Shown here: one piece after another, positions 37,878-47,188 of the stretch
How the letters are laid out: each line of letters begins with the position of its first letter
Numbering within the stretch: position 1 is the stretch's first letter
NCBI GenBank assembly: GCA_947585665.1
Contig: CANPXE010000009.1
Location: forward strand, 1 to 64,000
Reading direction: 5' to 3'
Length of the DNA: 64,000 nucleotides
DNA from: an uncultured Bacilli bacterium
Lineage (GTDB): Bacteria; Bacillota_I; Bacilli_A; RF39; UBA660
Made by a program: the position numbers and the translations under genes
Notes under the pieces: generated by a model
What the model was told of the DNA's origin: nothing
Databases searched by the model: none
What the model saw: only the letters and a program-made list of their open reading frames with translations

Positions 37878-38579
37878 ATGATTACAATTGATAATAGCGA
37901 ACTAGCTAATTACTTAATGTTTAAATTAGATAAGTTAGAGAATGAGTTTTCTGAAGAAGAACTAGAACAAATAGAGGAATTAGTATTAAATCCTTATGAT
38001 ATTAATGAAGAATATCATGAACTAGATTTAGACGTTTTAAAGTATTTTAAAAATTTACAAACTATTTCTTTTAGTAATCTATTAATAACTGATTTTGATT
38101 TTGAAAATCTATATAAAATGCCTAATTTAACCGGTTTAAGTTTTGATAAATGTACTTTTGAAAATATAAATAAAATAAAATCTTTAAACTTATTAGAACT
38201 ATCTATTATTAATTGCGATATTGAAGACCTTTCTTTTGTATATGGTCTTAATACCTTAAAGTCATTATCTATTCTTAATGGTAACTTATCTCTTTCTAAA
38301 ATAAATAATTTAAAAGATTTAGTCTTTTTAGAAATATCTTCTTCTAAAGTTAATGATATTGAAAAACTAACTTTACCACTATTAGAAGAATTATATATTG
38401 ATGAAACTGATATTAATAATTTAGATATTATTATTGATTTATCTAATTTAAAAAAATTAGGTTTATCTAGAGAACAATATGAAAATAATAAATCTATTAT
38501 TGAAGTACTTCAAAATAAAAATGTTGAATTGTTAAACGATGGTATTGTTCCTTTTGAGGAGCGTGATATCAATGATTAA
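37878..38579 (+). CDS. Leucine-rich-repeat-like protein
   Basis: The 233-residue protein carries about five units of the form L..L.ISN..I.D...L (LKYFKNLQTISFSNLLITDF, LNTLKSLSILNGN), typical of bacterial internalin-like LRRs. No signal peptide or transmembrane segment is seen, so it is probably cytoplasmic, unlike most internalins. ATG 37878 follows GAGGAAGTG. It overlaps the next gene by eight bases, so the LRR protein and the transglutaminase-like protein should be co-translated and may interact. Confidence 0.8.
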   Translation: MITIDNSELANYLMFKLDKLENEFSEEELEQIEELVLNPYDINEEYHELDLDVLKYFKNLQTISFSNLLITDFDFENLYKMPNLTGLSFDKCTFENINKIKSLNLLELSIINCDIEDLSFVYGLNTLKSLSILNGNLSLSKINNLKDLVFLEISSSKVNDIEKLTLPLLEELYIDETDINNLDIIIDLSNLKKLGLSREQYENNKSIIEVLQNKNVELLNDGIVPFEERDIND

Positions 38580-40659
38580 TTATGATAAAAAATATGTTTT
38601 TGAACAATTGCGTCCTCGAAATATAGAACAATTAAATGAATTAAAAAGAAGATATCCTAATCTTAATGTCCTAATTGAGATTCCTAATACTTATGATTTA
38701 TCTAGTAAAATGTTAAAGAGATTAGATAAGAGAATTGCTATTAGAGTAGTTGGTGGTTACGATAAAAATAGAGTTGATAATTGTAATGATATCCAATATG
38801 AAGATGGTGAGACAGGCGAATATTACACGACAGCAGTTATCTACACGCGTAACGAATTAGTTAAAATAATTGAAGAGATGGAAAAAATAGAGAGTAAGTT
38901 AGATAGTAATTGGTCTAGTATTCAAAAAGCAATCTATATTTATAATGCTTTAAAAAATAGTATTATGTATGATCCAAAATATAAGACTAAACCATCTAGT
39001 GAAGTGCGTAGTTTGCGTGGCTTTATTACACGTCAAACTGTTTGTGCAGGGTATTCGCTCATGTTTAAAGAGATGTTAGAGCGCCAAGGGATAACGTGTC
39101 ATTATGTTGAAGGAAAAAAACATGCTTGGAACATTATGGAAATAGATGGCAAACTCTATCCTATTGATCTAACTTGGGATAATACGCGTTTTAGAAGAGG
39201 AAGAATGAATACTTATAGTTATTTTGGTCAAGATGTTGAAAGTTTTAGTGAATCTCACGTTCCTCATAGTTTTGAACCAATTCAAAATTATAAAAAGGTT
39301 TTATCTAATATTGATCGTAATTTAATTGAAATGATATGTTCCTATTTTCCTAAAGAAAAAGATTTTGAAACAACGACGTATCATACAGTTAGAAATGATG
39401 GAGTACATTATATAATTACCCAAATAACTTCAGGAGAAATTGATAAAAAACTTTATTATAAATATTGTTACCGTGAGATGAAAGACAATGGTGATATATC
39501 ACCACCACTCATTCTTTATAGTGATACTAATATAATGTATTATTTTAATAGATCTAGTTTTGGACATAGTGTTCCAGCTGATTTTACTAGAGCTATTCGT
39601 GATGTTTTGTTTTCAACTAAAAATATTAATGATTCACTTCATAATGGGACTTTTTATATTGGTGGAATTGAAAAAGAAAATGAAAATAGTTACCCTCATT
39701 TAGTTAAAGATATTTCTAAAATGAGAAAGTCAGATGCCAAAAGAAAGGTTTTTGATCGTGAAGTAAGAATATATAAAAGAAGTGATGGTTCTAGTCTTTT
39801 TGTTGAAAAAAGAAAATGTGTTAATGCTGATGGTATTGATGTTTATGAATATGGTACCTTTGAAACAGTTTTAAAAGGAAGTAGTCTTACTATAAGAGAA
39901 AATCGTATTTATTCAGAAAGAGATTTATTTTTAGATAGACGAAGAGAACTCGCTGATGAGTTTTTAAGTCGTGAACGTCTTGATGAGTTAGCGACCAAAA
40001 CGGGTGGATATTTAGGATATTTTGATATTGAAGGAGTACCTGTTTTTAATCCTGATTTAATTGAATACTTTAATCCATCACGTTATATTGATATCGATGA
40101 AGGAAAGATGCAACAATTGCCAACTTTTCAAGAATTAAAAATACTAGCTTCCCATTACGAAGTATATAGTGATACTGGTCACTATTTTTATACCACTCCT
40201 CGCAATATAAAAGTTCGTGATACTAGAACTAAAAAAGAAATAACTGATCCTAAAACAGTTGAAAAAGCAATATTTGCTAATATCTGGTTAACGTCAGCGG
40301 GTGTTAAAATAACGAGTAATGACAATCGCATGGGTGATACTTATGCCTTTAATGATGGTGCTCGTAAAGTTTATGATTACTTTTGTTCTAAACTTATGAC
40401 AGATGTTAAGAAAAATGGTGTTATTGATACAGTTAGTTTATTTGCTAATTCCGATTTATTAGAATATCAGCATAGTAGTGAAATAATCATTAATCTTTTC
40501 CGTTCTCCATTTCAAACCAATTTTATTAATGATTTATTTTGTCGCATATCTAAAACTAAAGTAAAACCCCTTGATCAACCAGAACCATTATATTGTAATA
40601 GTTATGCAAGGAACTTAGTTTTTGGTTCTAGTGATAATAAATTTAGTTCTAAAAAATAA
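38572..40659 (+). CDS. Large protein with transglutaminase-like cysteine peptidase domain
   Basis: ATG 38572 follows GAGGAGCG; the frame is open 33 bases earlier but without an SD. The 695-residue product has a transglutaminase-like core at about residues 110-215. The catalytic Cys lies in TVCAGYS, the His in KHAWNI and the Asp in DLTWD, giving a complete Cys-His-Asp triad. About 480 residues follow without a recognised domain; they include strand-rich segments and possible repeated HYxxY units. No signal peptide is present. The family includes bacterial peptidases and peptide-modifying enzymes. The overlap with the LRR gene suggests that protein is a substrate adaptor (inference). Confidence 0.8.
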   Translation: MINYDKKYVFEQLRPRNIEQLNELKRRYPNLNVLIEIPNTYDLSSKMLKRLDKRIAIRVVGGYDKNRVDNCNDIQYEDGETGEYYTTAVIYTRNELVKIIEEMEKIESKLDSNWSSIQKAIYIYNALKNSIMYDPKYKTKPSSEVRSLRGFITRQTVCAGYSLMFKEMLERQGITCHYVEGKKHAWNIMEIDGKLYPIDLTWDNTRFRRGRMNTYSYFGQDVESFSESHVPHSFEPIQNYKKVLSNIDRNLIEMICSYFPKEKDFETTTYHTVRNDGVHYIITQITSGEIDKKLYYKYCYREMKDNGDISPPLILYSDTNIMYYFNRSSFGHSVPADFTRAIRDVLFSTKNINDSLHNGTFYIGGIEKENENSYPHLVKDISKMRKSDAKRKVFDREVRIYKRSDGSSLFVEKRKCVNADGIDVYEYGTFETVLKGSSLTIRENRIYSERDLFLDRRRELADEFLSRERLDELATKTGGYLGYFDIEGVPVFNPDLIEYFNPSRYIDIDEGKMQQLPTFQELKILASHYEVYSDTGHYFYTTPRNIKVRDTRTKKEITDPKTVEKAIFANIWLTSAGVKITSNDNRMGDTYAFNDGARKVYDYFCSKLMTDVKKNGVIDTVSLFANSDLLEYQHSSEIIINLFRSPFQTNFINDLFCRISKTKVKPLDQPEPLYCNSYARNLVFGSSDNKFSSKK

Positions 40660-40660
40660 A

Positions 40661-40685
40661 AGATTTAGGTTTTCTAAATCTTTTT
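40661..40685 (+). terminator. Bidirectional terminator
   Basis: The stem AGATTTAG/CTAAATCT is followed by T5 on the plus strand. T-rich sequence also follows on the minus strand. It separates convergent genes. Confidence 0.8.
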
Positions 40686-40697
40686 AAATAAATGTAA

Positions 40698-41429
40698 TTA
40701 TATTCTTGGTTGTATCTCTTTAAAAGTATCATATAATGCCTTTGGTTCTTTAGCAATTATAAATAATTTATATAAGATATATTTACCATAGAGATAATAG
40801 GTATTGATTAAATCATTGGGATACTCTATGAGATTAGTCATAATATCCCGATTAGAATTAATCTTTTTTAAGATGGCATCTTTATTAATATTATAAGTAT
40901 TAATGACATAGAAATCATAATCATTATCTATTTCTTCTTTATTATTGTCATCTATAATAACACCAATTCTAGCTTTATTAGGTGTTTCTTTTATAATTCT
41001 TAGAATCTCTTTGTTAAAACTTTTTAAATAGATATTAATATTAGGATATTCATTTATTAAGTCTAATAATTGATAAGTATATTGTTCGGTTTTATCACCT
41101 TGATAGCTAAGACCTAAAATTAAAATCTTATTACTATTTTTATATATCTCTAAAGCTTCTTTTAATGTTACTACTCTAGCATTCATTATTTTATTACCAA
41201 TATTGTAATGTAATAAATCATTATAAGTACTAGTTTGAAAATATCCCTTGCCATTAGTTGTCAAAAGAAGACTATTATAATCATATACGATAAAGACATC
41301 ATCAGTAGTATAGGCAACATCTAAGCAAATACCATCAATATAATCAGTACTAATAGTAAGAGAAATAGCTCCTTTGGTATAGATTAGTGTATTTTTGGTC
41401 GTTATCCCACCATCTGCGATTAAGTTCAT
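40698..41429 (-). CDS. GDPD-fold protein lacking catalytic residues (pseudoenzyme)
   Basis: The 243-residue protein follows the glycerophosphodiester phosphodiesterase layout but has lost its chemistry. The HRG start motif is ADGG, the E-x-D metal motif is ICLDV and the second catalytic His is Tyr (IVYDYNSLLLTTNGKG, where active enzymes have VxHD). The scaffold of GDPD strands is otherwise recognisable. The intact frame rules out a decayed gene. It may be a binding or regulatory protein, or an enzyme with altered chemistry. It is the last of three minus-strand genes but is separated from them by a terminator. Confidence 0.7.
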   Translation of the reverse strand: MNLIADGGITTKNTLIYTKGAISLTISTDYIDGICLDVAYTTDDVFIVYDYNSLLLTTNGKGYFQTSTYNDLLHYNIGNKIMNARVVTLKEALEIYKNSNKILILGLSYQGDKTEQYTYQLLDLINEYPNINIYLKSFNKEILRIIKETPNKARIGVIIDDNNKEEIDNDYDFYVINTYNINKDAILKKINSNRDIMTNLIEYPNDLINTYYLYGKYILYKLFIIAKEPKALYDTFKEIQPRI

Positions 41430-41453
41430 TTACCCACCTCTCTAAATAATATG

Positions 41454-41486
41454 CAAAAAAATAGAAAACTAAGAGTCTTCTATTTG
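41454..41486 (-). terminator. Terminator after the second FemX pair
   Basis: On the minus strand AATAGAA/TTCTATT is followed by T7. Confidence 0.75.
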
Positions 41487-42727
41487 TTTTTTACTTTATT
41501 TAGAGTATTTTTTAATTTTTTATAACTATTAAAAGCAACATTATATAACTTATATTTAGATTTATTAATAGGTAGATCAAACTCCCCAATTAGTTCAATT
41601 ACTTTACCATTGAATCCTTTTTTAAATTCATATACACCATGCATGGAATTATTCTCTTTTAAATTACCATCAATTCCATAAAAGTTATAGACTTTAAAAC
41701 CATGTTCCTTAGCATATTTAATGGCATGCCACTGAATAGCGCTCATTGCATCATACTTCATGAATTCATCATAACCACCACCATATAGGTTTAATAGTTC
41801 TTTACCTGAAGCAATGAACATTGATCCCGCAAGTGTGATACGTTTACCATATTTATTTCCGACTTCTTTTAAGTCATCAATTCTCTTTTCAAGATTCTTA
41901 ATCTCTTCCTTACGCTTTTCGGTTATATCACTAAATGAATTAATTGTATCAATTTCTCCTTGAAGTAGAGATACTGATTTATCAACATTTAAGTAACAAA
42001 GAATAATTTTTATATCATCACCTAAAGCTTTAAACATTTCTTGGTAATATGATAGAGGTCGATCGATGAAACCACGACGATTTCCGGTATGTTCTGTAAT
42101 CTTTTTATATTCTTCTAAGCCTTCAACCCCAATTTCTTCTAACTCTAATCCCATTTTTAAAGTTTTTTTAATATTCTTTCGAGTTGGTTTAGATATATGC
42201 ATCATCAATTCATCTTCATTATTCATATCTTCAAGATTTAAAACATATACCCATCTTGGTTGTAGTTCTTTATCATTATCAATATTATATCCTTTATGAA
42301 TAAATCCTAACTTCTTTAAATGTTCAACAAGATCACTATTATCATATCCACCTTCAACAATGTCACCATTAACATCACGTTCTAAGTGCGGCACATATGG
42401 ATCTATCTTCAAGAACGTACCACCTTGTTCTTTTATGTATAACTTAATTTCTTCAACAAATTCATCTAATAATTTGTAGTCTTTAAAGTCAATTAGAAAG
42501 CCTCTAGGAGCATAGTACATTTTAATGCCAAGTTTTACTTCTTTTGATAATAGAAGAGTAGCGGCTTTAACTTTTTTCTTTTCTTTAAATCCTACTAATT
42601 CATAATGCCAACCATTTTGTTCTTTCAATTTTCCCCAAGACTCTTTTTGATAAAATGTTGCATATTCATTGTTATTAAAAAATTCTTGATATTCTTTACT
42701 TGTTAGTTTTTCGATCTTCATCATCAA
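41480..42727 (-). CDS. FemX/FemAB peptidyltransferase (second paralogue)
   Basis: The 415-residue protein shares with 36532 and 42696 the N-terminal FYQKESWGKL-like motif. The further motifs are YYAPRGFLIDF, SKPTRKNIKK, a charged helical arm near 230-290 and the C-terminal NFYGIDGNLK. AAAAGGAGCATTG is its SD, with ATG-ATG at the start. It overlaps the upstream FemX by 32 bases. Two tandem FemX enzymes commonly add successive residues to a cross-bridge. Confidence 0.9.
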   Translation of the reverse strand: MMMKIEKLTSKEYQEFFNNNEYATFYQKESWGKLKEQNGWHYELVGFKEKKKVKAATLLLSKEVKLGIKMYYAPRGFLIDFKDYKLLDEFVEEIKLYIKEQGGTFLKIDPYVPHLERDVNGDIVEGGYDNSDLVEHLKKLGFIHKGYNIDNDKELQPRWVYVLNLEDMNNEDELMMHISKPTRKNIKKTLKMGLELEEIGVEGLEEYKKITEHTGNRRGFIDRPLSYYQEMFKALGDDIKIILCYLNVDKSVSLLQGEIDTINSFSDITEKRKEEIKNLEKRIDDLKEVGNKYGKRITLAGSMFIASGKELLNLYGGGYDEFMKYDAMSAIQWHAIKYAKEHGFKVYNFYGIDGNLKENNSMHGVYEFKKGFNGKVIELIGEFDLPINKSKYKLYNVAFNSYKKLKNTLNKVKNK

Positions 42728-44024
42728 TGCTCCTTTTCAATTTGGCTTTTGACTTTTTTCTTACTAAGTTACGGTAAAGGGGAACTAATTTAGTAAAAAG
42801 AAAATACATCAAATGATTAGTTACTAAGTCGAACTCACCAATGAATTCGATGTAGTCTCCACCAAATGCCTTTTTAAATATATGTAACCCATATCTAGGA
42901 TTTTCTTTTCGTAAATCACCAATTGTACCAAAGTGATCATAGTATTTTAATCCTTGCTCATGACAATATTTAATGTGTTCATAATATACTTTATAATTGG
43001 ATTGTGATGATACTAAGACATTGTGATTTCCCGCATAAAGAGTCCAAGCTTTATCACCATATTCCATGATGACGTGTGCATTTAGAGTGATTTCTTCACC
43101 ATATTTTTGACAAGCATCTTGATATTCGTCAATGTATTCTTGTAACTTATCACTACGCATCTCTAATTCTTTAAGTTTCTTTTGATTAGCAGTACTTAAG
43201 TTTTCTCTTTTCTTTAAATCATCTATTTTTTGAATTATTTCTTCTTTTTCACTACTATATTGTTCAATAACTTTTTTAGTATTTATCTTTCCTAAAAATA
43301 AGTTCATTTTATTATCTTTATTATAAATTTTATAAAGATTTTGATAGTATTCTAAATCATGGGATAAGAAATCTTTACGATCTTCAGTTAAGTCCATTAA
43401 ATGGCTAAAAGTTGTGATGTCATCATAATTTCCAATACTTACTTCAGTTCCCAAAGATGTTCCTTTATTAATTCTTTGTTTTACGGTTTTAGAAAATTTT
43501 TGTTCAATTTCTTCCATTGATTGTGATAGATCAATGCGGAAAGTATATCTTGGCTGCATCGTTTCAAAGTTTTTAGTAAACCCCTGATGTTTAAAACCTA
43601 ATTTCTTTAAATTGTCAAAGACGATTTTAGGGTCTTTTTTTAATTCTACTTCTTTATCTTGATAATCATATTCTTTCCAAATGATATCAGGATCAATCTT
43701 AACAAAGATAGCATGGTTCTTCTTAGCATACTTTTTTATATTTTCAACAAACTCTTTTAATACTTCTTCGTCATAGAAGTCAAGAACAAAACCTCTTGGC
43801 GAATAGAAGTAAGAATATCCTAAAGGTAGTTTCTTTTGTAGTAAAAGAGCCGTTGCGACTAATTGATCTTTATCATTGACTAATCCTACATAATGAGGCG
43901 TCATCTTTTTAGCGACTCTTGAAAATTCTCCCCAAGCATAACTTTGGAGAAAATGTGATTTAGTAGGATGATTCTTAACAAATTTTTCATATTTTTTCTT
44001 ATCAATATCGGTTACAAATTTCAT
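42696..44024 (-). CDS. FemX/FemAB peptidyltransferase (third paralogue)
   Basis: I begin at ATG 44024, preceded by AAGGTGAAAATTACT; an in-frame ATG upstream at 44093 lacks an SD. The product has about 442 residues and the longest helical arm of the three (about 85 residues, heavily Lys/Glu). Characteristic motifs are FLQSYAWGEF, YFYSPRGFVLDF, SKTVKQRINKG and YDHFGTIGDL. It is the first gene of the minus-strand FemX pair. Confidence 0.9.
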   Translation of the reverse strand: MKFVTDIDKKKYEKFVKNHPTKSHFLQSYAWGEFSRVAKKMTPHYVGLVNDKDQLVATALLLQKKLPLGYSYFYSPRGFVLDFYDEEVLKEFVENIKKYAKKNHAIFVKIDPDIIWKEYDYQDKEVELKKDPKIVFDNLKKLGFKHQGFTKNFETMQPRYTFRIDLSQSMEEIEQKFSKTVKQRINKGTSLGTEVSIGNYDDITTFSHLMDLTEDRKDFLSHDLEYYQNLYKIYNKDNKMNLFLGKINTKKVIEQYSSEKEEIIQKIDDLKKRENLSTANQKKLKELEMRSDKLQEYIDEYQDACQKYGEEITLNAHVIMEYGDKAWTLYAGNHNVLVSSQSNYKVYYEHIKYCHEQGLKYYDHFGTIGDLRKENPRYGLHIFKKAFGGDYIEFIGEFDLVTNHLMYFLFTKLVPLYRNLVRKKSKAKLKRSIDDEDRKTNK

Positions 44025-44174
44025 AGTAATTTTCACCTTACCCATAGTAAAAGTATACTTAAATACCAAAGTAAAGTCAAACATTAAGACCATAACAAAA
44101 AAATAAATATCGTTTTCTTCATATTTATTTTGGTGTAGTTTAAAAAAATTATTCTCTCATCGATTTTATTCAAC

Positions 44175-44196
44175 AAAAAAAGTCTTTTAAGACTTT
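44175..44196 (-). terminator. Terminator
   Basis: On the minus strand AAGTCTT/AAGACTT is followed by T7. It ends the small Asn-rich gene. Confidence 0.8.
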
Positions 44197-44422
44197 ATAA
44201 AATATAGTTTCCCGTTGTATAATTTCTATTTTCACTATTTAAAAAACTAGGATTCCCATAATTGTTATTATAGTTATTAGAATAAACCATATTTTCTAAA
44301 CGATTTATTCTATTCTCTAAATGATTGATGCGTTGTTGTAACTCATTTATTTCATTACTACAATTACAATTGTTGTTAAAAGGTCCTGGACCAAAGCCAT
44401 ATGGCATTTTATTATTGTTCAT
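44195..44422 (-). CDS. Small Asn/Gly-rich coiled-coil protein
   Basis: The 75-residue product has an Asn/Gly/Pro-rich head (MPYGFGPGPFNNNCNC), a heptad segment (EINELQQRINHLENRINRLENMV) and an Asn/Tyr-rich tail. The composition recalls small spore-coat or exosporium proteins, but I recognise no family. The SD (AGAGGTATAATT) is fair. It is monocistronic and divergent from trmB. Confidence 0.6.
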   Translation of the reverse strand: MNNNKMPYGFGPGPFNNNCNCSNEINELQQRINHLENRINRLENMVYSNNYNNNYGNPSFLNSENRNYTTGNYIL

Positions 44423-44490
44423 AATTATACCTCTTTTCTTTTTATTATATGCATTAAATAGTAATATGTTATAATGAAATTGGTGATTAT

Positions 44491-45141
44491 ATGCGACTAA
44501 GAAATGTCAAAAATAAACAAGAAATAATGGATCAAGCTATGTGTCTTATTACGGAACCAAAAGAATATAAGGGTAAGTGGTCAACCATATTTGGGAATAA
44601 TAACCCTCTTCATATTGAAATTGGTATGGGAAAAGGGGACTTTATAATAGAAATGGCAAGAAATAATCCCCAAATTAATTTTATTGGTATTGAGAAATAT
44701 GATAGTGTAATTGTGCGTGCAATTGAAAAAGTGCCTCTTGATTTAGATAATTTACGCTTAATTCGTATGGACGCCAAAGAAATAGATGAGGTTTTTGACA
44801 AAGAAATAGATTGTATCTACTTGAACTTTTCGGATCCTTGGCCTAAGAAAAGACACCATCGTCGTCGTTTGACTTCACATTACTTCTTAGAGAAGTACGA
44901 TAAATTATTTAAAAGTGACAACTTAATCATTCAAAAGACTGATAATCAAGATTTATTTGAGTACTCAATTATCAGTTTCTCAACTTATGGCTATACTATT
45001 GAAAATATATCTCTTGACTTACATAATTCTTCTTTTGAAGACATTGTTATGACAGAATATGAAAAAAAGTTTGTCGGTCTTGGAAAGAATATTTATTATG
45101 TGGAAGTAAAAAGGACAAATATTGCGTCAAAAAAGTGTTAA
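44491..45141 (+). CDS. trmB: tRNA (guanine46-N7)-methyltransferase
   Basis: The 216-residue TrmB has the SAM loop EIGMGKGDFI, FIGIEKYDSV, and the family motif NFSDPWPKKRHHRRRL, followed by Q/T-DN and YEKKF. It methylates G46 of tRNAs using SAM. The ATG follows TTGGTGAT, with a TATAAT about 20 bases upstream. It is monocistronic or leads into the lipoprotein gene. Confidence 0.95.
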   Translation: MRLRNVKNKQEIMDQAMCLITEPKEYKGKWSTIFGNNNPLHIEIGMGKGDFIIEMARNNPQINFIGIEKYDSVIVRAIEKVPLDLDNLRLIRMDAKEIDEVFDKEIDCIYLNFSDPWPKKRHHRRRLTSHYFLEKYDKLFKSDNLIIQKTDNQDLFEYSIISFSTYGYTIENISLDLHNSSFEDIVMTEYEKKFVGLGKNIYYVEVKRTNIASKKC

Positions 45142-45194
45142 AATTGTGGTATTGCTAAAAAAATGTGTTATAATTTTAGTAGAGTGGGTGGAAT

Positions 45195-45875
45195 ATGAAG
45201 AAACTATTTATTTTACTTGCTTTGGTTTTCCTCATTTCTGGTTGTACAACTATTGATTATGATAACTTAGATGAAGTAGTAAATGAAATGTTAATAAATG
45301 ATACCGAACTTCGTAATCAAAACTATGAAGGATATCAATATTATTTGCCTAGAGAGATGAAAGTAGTTGATAAAGATGACTATAATACGGTTCTCTCTTA
45401 TAAAAATAGTAAAATGTATTTATATGTTGATATAATATCTTACTATCATAAAGTGGAAACAAAATATGAAGTAGATAAAACGGCATATTTTTCAAAGACA
45501 TTGGATTATAATGGTAAAAAAGGATATATTACTATTACCAAAGAAGATGACGAATACTATTTAGAAATGGCTTATAATTATGGAAAAATTGAAGCGTATA
45601 CCAATGAAGAAAATTTAACTGATACAGTGATTAATGCTTGTTATATTTTGAGAACTTTAAAGTATAATGACATTATTATTGAAAGTTTAATTGGTGAAAA
45701 TGTAATTGAATATAAAGAAGAAAAATTTGATTTATTTGAGTCAGATTCATCCAATAGTAATTATCTTGATGTTATTGATGAAGGCGATAATTATGGTAAA
45801 GAAGATGACCAAGGAGAAATTTTATTAGATGATGATAGTATCAAATTAGAAGATAGTGATGACTTAAATAATTAA
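45195..45875 (+). CDS. Lipoprotein of unknown function
   Basis: The first 17 residues, MKKLFILLALVFLISGC, form a lipoprotein signal with lipobox LISGC and acylated C17. The remaining 210 residues are acidic (pI clearly low) and contain strands plus an Asp/Ser-rich C-terminus. No family is recognised. The SD is GAGTGGGTGG. It is followed after 11 bases by the acidic 331-residue gene, so they form an operon. Confidence 0.75.
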   Translation: MKKLFILLALVFLISGCTTIDYDNLDEVVNEMLINDTELRNQNYEGYQYYLPREMKVVDKDDYNTVLSYKNSKMYLYVDIISYYHKVETKYEVDKTAYFSKTLDYNGKKGYITITKEDDEYYLEMAYNYGKIEAYTNEENLTDTVINACYILRTLKYNDIIIESLIGENVIEYKEEKFDLFESDSSNSNYLDVIDEGDNYGKEDDQGEILLDDDSIKLEDSDDLNN

Positions 45876-45886
45876 GAGGTGAGTTT

Positions 45887-46882
45887 ATGGGACTTTTAAA
45901 CAAAGTAAAGAATTTATTCTTTGAAGAAGAATATGTTGAAGTAGAAGAAAAACCTAAAAAGACAAAGAAAGATGTTCCAATAGCTAAGAAGATTGAACTT
46001 CCTAAAGTAGAAAAAGTAGAACCAAAAGAAGAAGAAAACGAAGAAATAGAAACTTTTGAAGAAGAAGTAAAGGAAAAAAGAGAAAATAAGTTTCCAATGC
46101 ATTTTGATACAGAAGACTTTAAGGAAGATCATGATAATGATATTGAAAATAAGCCTAATGATGATGAAGAATTTTATTTAGAACAATCTGTTTCACGTCG
46201 TAGTGAACGTTATAAAGAACCTGTTGTTGAAGAAGAACAATCAAAAGAGGAAGTAGTAATAGAAGAAGTTGAAGAAGAGGAAAAATATGACTTTGAACTA
46301 GAATATGGTAAAGAACAAGAAGAACAAAAAAGTTTATATGAAGGAAAAAATCCTAAAAAGACTTTTACTCCAACACCTATTATTTCACCAATTTATGGTA
46401 TCTTAGATAAGAATTATACTAAAGATGATGTCGTTACTAAAAAAGAAATTAGACTTAGTACAGCTCATCGTAAAGCCGATTTGGATGCGGTAAGGGAAAA
46501 GGCTTATGGTGATTTAACAAGTGATATTACACAGTCAATGGAAGATGTTGATGATAAAGATACTGAAGAAGAAAAATTAGAAAATACTTTATATGATTTA
46601 AATGATGAAAATACTTCGCCAGCTATTGAAAGTGTTACAGTTGGTGATGCGGAAGAATATTTTAACGATTTAGGGCTAGAATATAATATAGATTATGAAG
46701 ATACCAGTGTTACTAAATCAAAAGAAAAAGAAACTACAAAAGAAAAGAAACGTCGTTCTGAAAAAGAAGAAGTAGAAGAAAAAAATGAAAAAGAAGAACA
46801 ACCAGAAAAAGAAGAGCAAGATGAAGAACTAGAAAGTAATTTATTTGATTTAATTGAATCAATGTATGATGAAAAGGAGTAG
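45887..46882 (+). CDS. Highly acidic cytoplasmic protein with FtsY-like N-terminal segment
   Basis: The 331-residue protein opens MGLLNKVKNLFFEEE, an amphipathic segment resembling the MGLFDKIKKMFGP start of this window's FtsY, which is the known membrane-targeting helix of SRP receptors. The rest is Glu/Lys-rich and probably disordered, apart from a short conserved-looking stretch PIISPIYGILDKNYTKDD near 165-182, which may be a binding motif. It may bind membrane via the N-terminus. Function is unknown. It lies between a lipoprotein and a small DUF948-like protein. Confidence 0.65.
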   Translation: MGLLNKVKNLFFEEEYVEVEEKPKKTKKDVPIAKKIELPKVEKVEPKEEENEEIETFEEEVKEKRENKFPMHFDTEDFKEDHDNDIENKPNDDEEFYLEQSVSRRSERYKEPVVEEEQSKEEVVIEEVEEEEKYDFELEYGKEQEEQKSLYEGKNPKKTFTPTPIISPIYGILDKNYTKDDVVTKKEIRLSTAHRKADLDAVREKAYGDLTSDITQSMEDVDDKDTEEEKLENTLYDLNDENTSPAIESVTVGDAEEYFNDLGLEYNIDYEDTSVTKSKEKETTKEKKRRSEKEEVEEKNEKEEQPEKEEQDEELESNLFDLIESMYDEKE

Positions 46883-46888
46883 AAAGAT

Positions 46889-47188
46889 ATGGAAGCACTT
46901 TATGAAGTATTGCCAATTGTAATTTATATGCTAATTGCTATTTTGCTAGTTGTTTTGATTATTTTAGGAATAAAGTTAATTGATACAGCAAATAAAACCA
47001 ATGCTGTTTTAGATGATATAGAACAAAAGTCAAAGACACTTGATGGATTATTTGGAACTGTTGATCGCATTACTGATGCCTTTACGATTGTCAGTGATAA
47101 AGTGATTGATGGAATTGCTGGATTAATTGGTAAAGCATTTAGCTTTAAGAAAAAAAAGAAAGAGGAGGAAGAAGAAGATTATGAGTAA
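46889..47188 (+). CDS. Small single-pass protein, DUF948-like
   Basis: The 99-residue product has an N-terminal helix (VLPIVIYMLIAILLVVLIIL), then a short coiled coil (LIDTANKTNAVLDDIEQKSKTL) and a basic tail. It fits DUF948, which typically sits next to a YtxH gene, as it does here. The stop overlaps the next ATG by eight bases. AAAAGGAG is the SD. Confidence 0.75.
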   Translation: MEALYEVLPIVIYMLIAILLVVLIILGIKLIDTANKTNAVLDDIEQKSKTLDGLFGTVDRITDAFTIVSDKVIDGIAGLIGKAFSFKKKKKEEEEEDYE

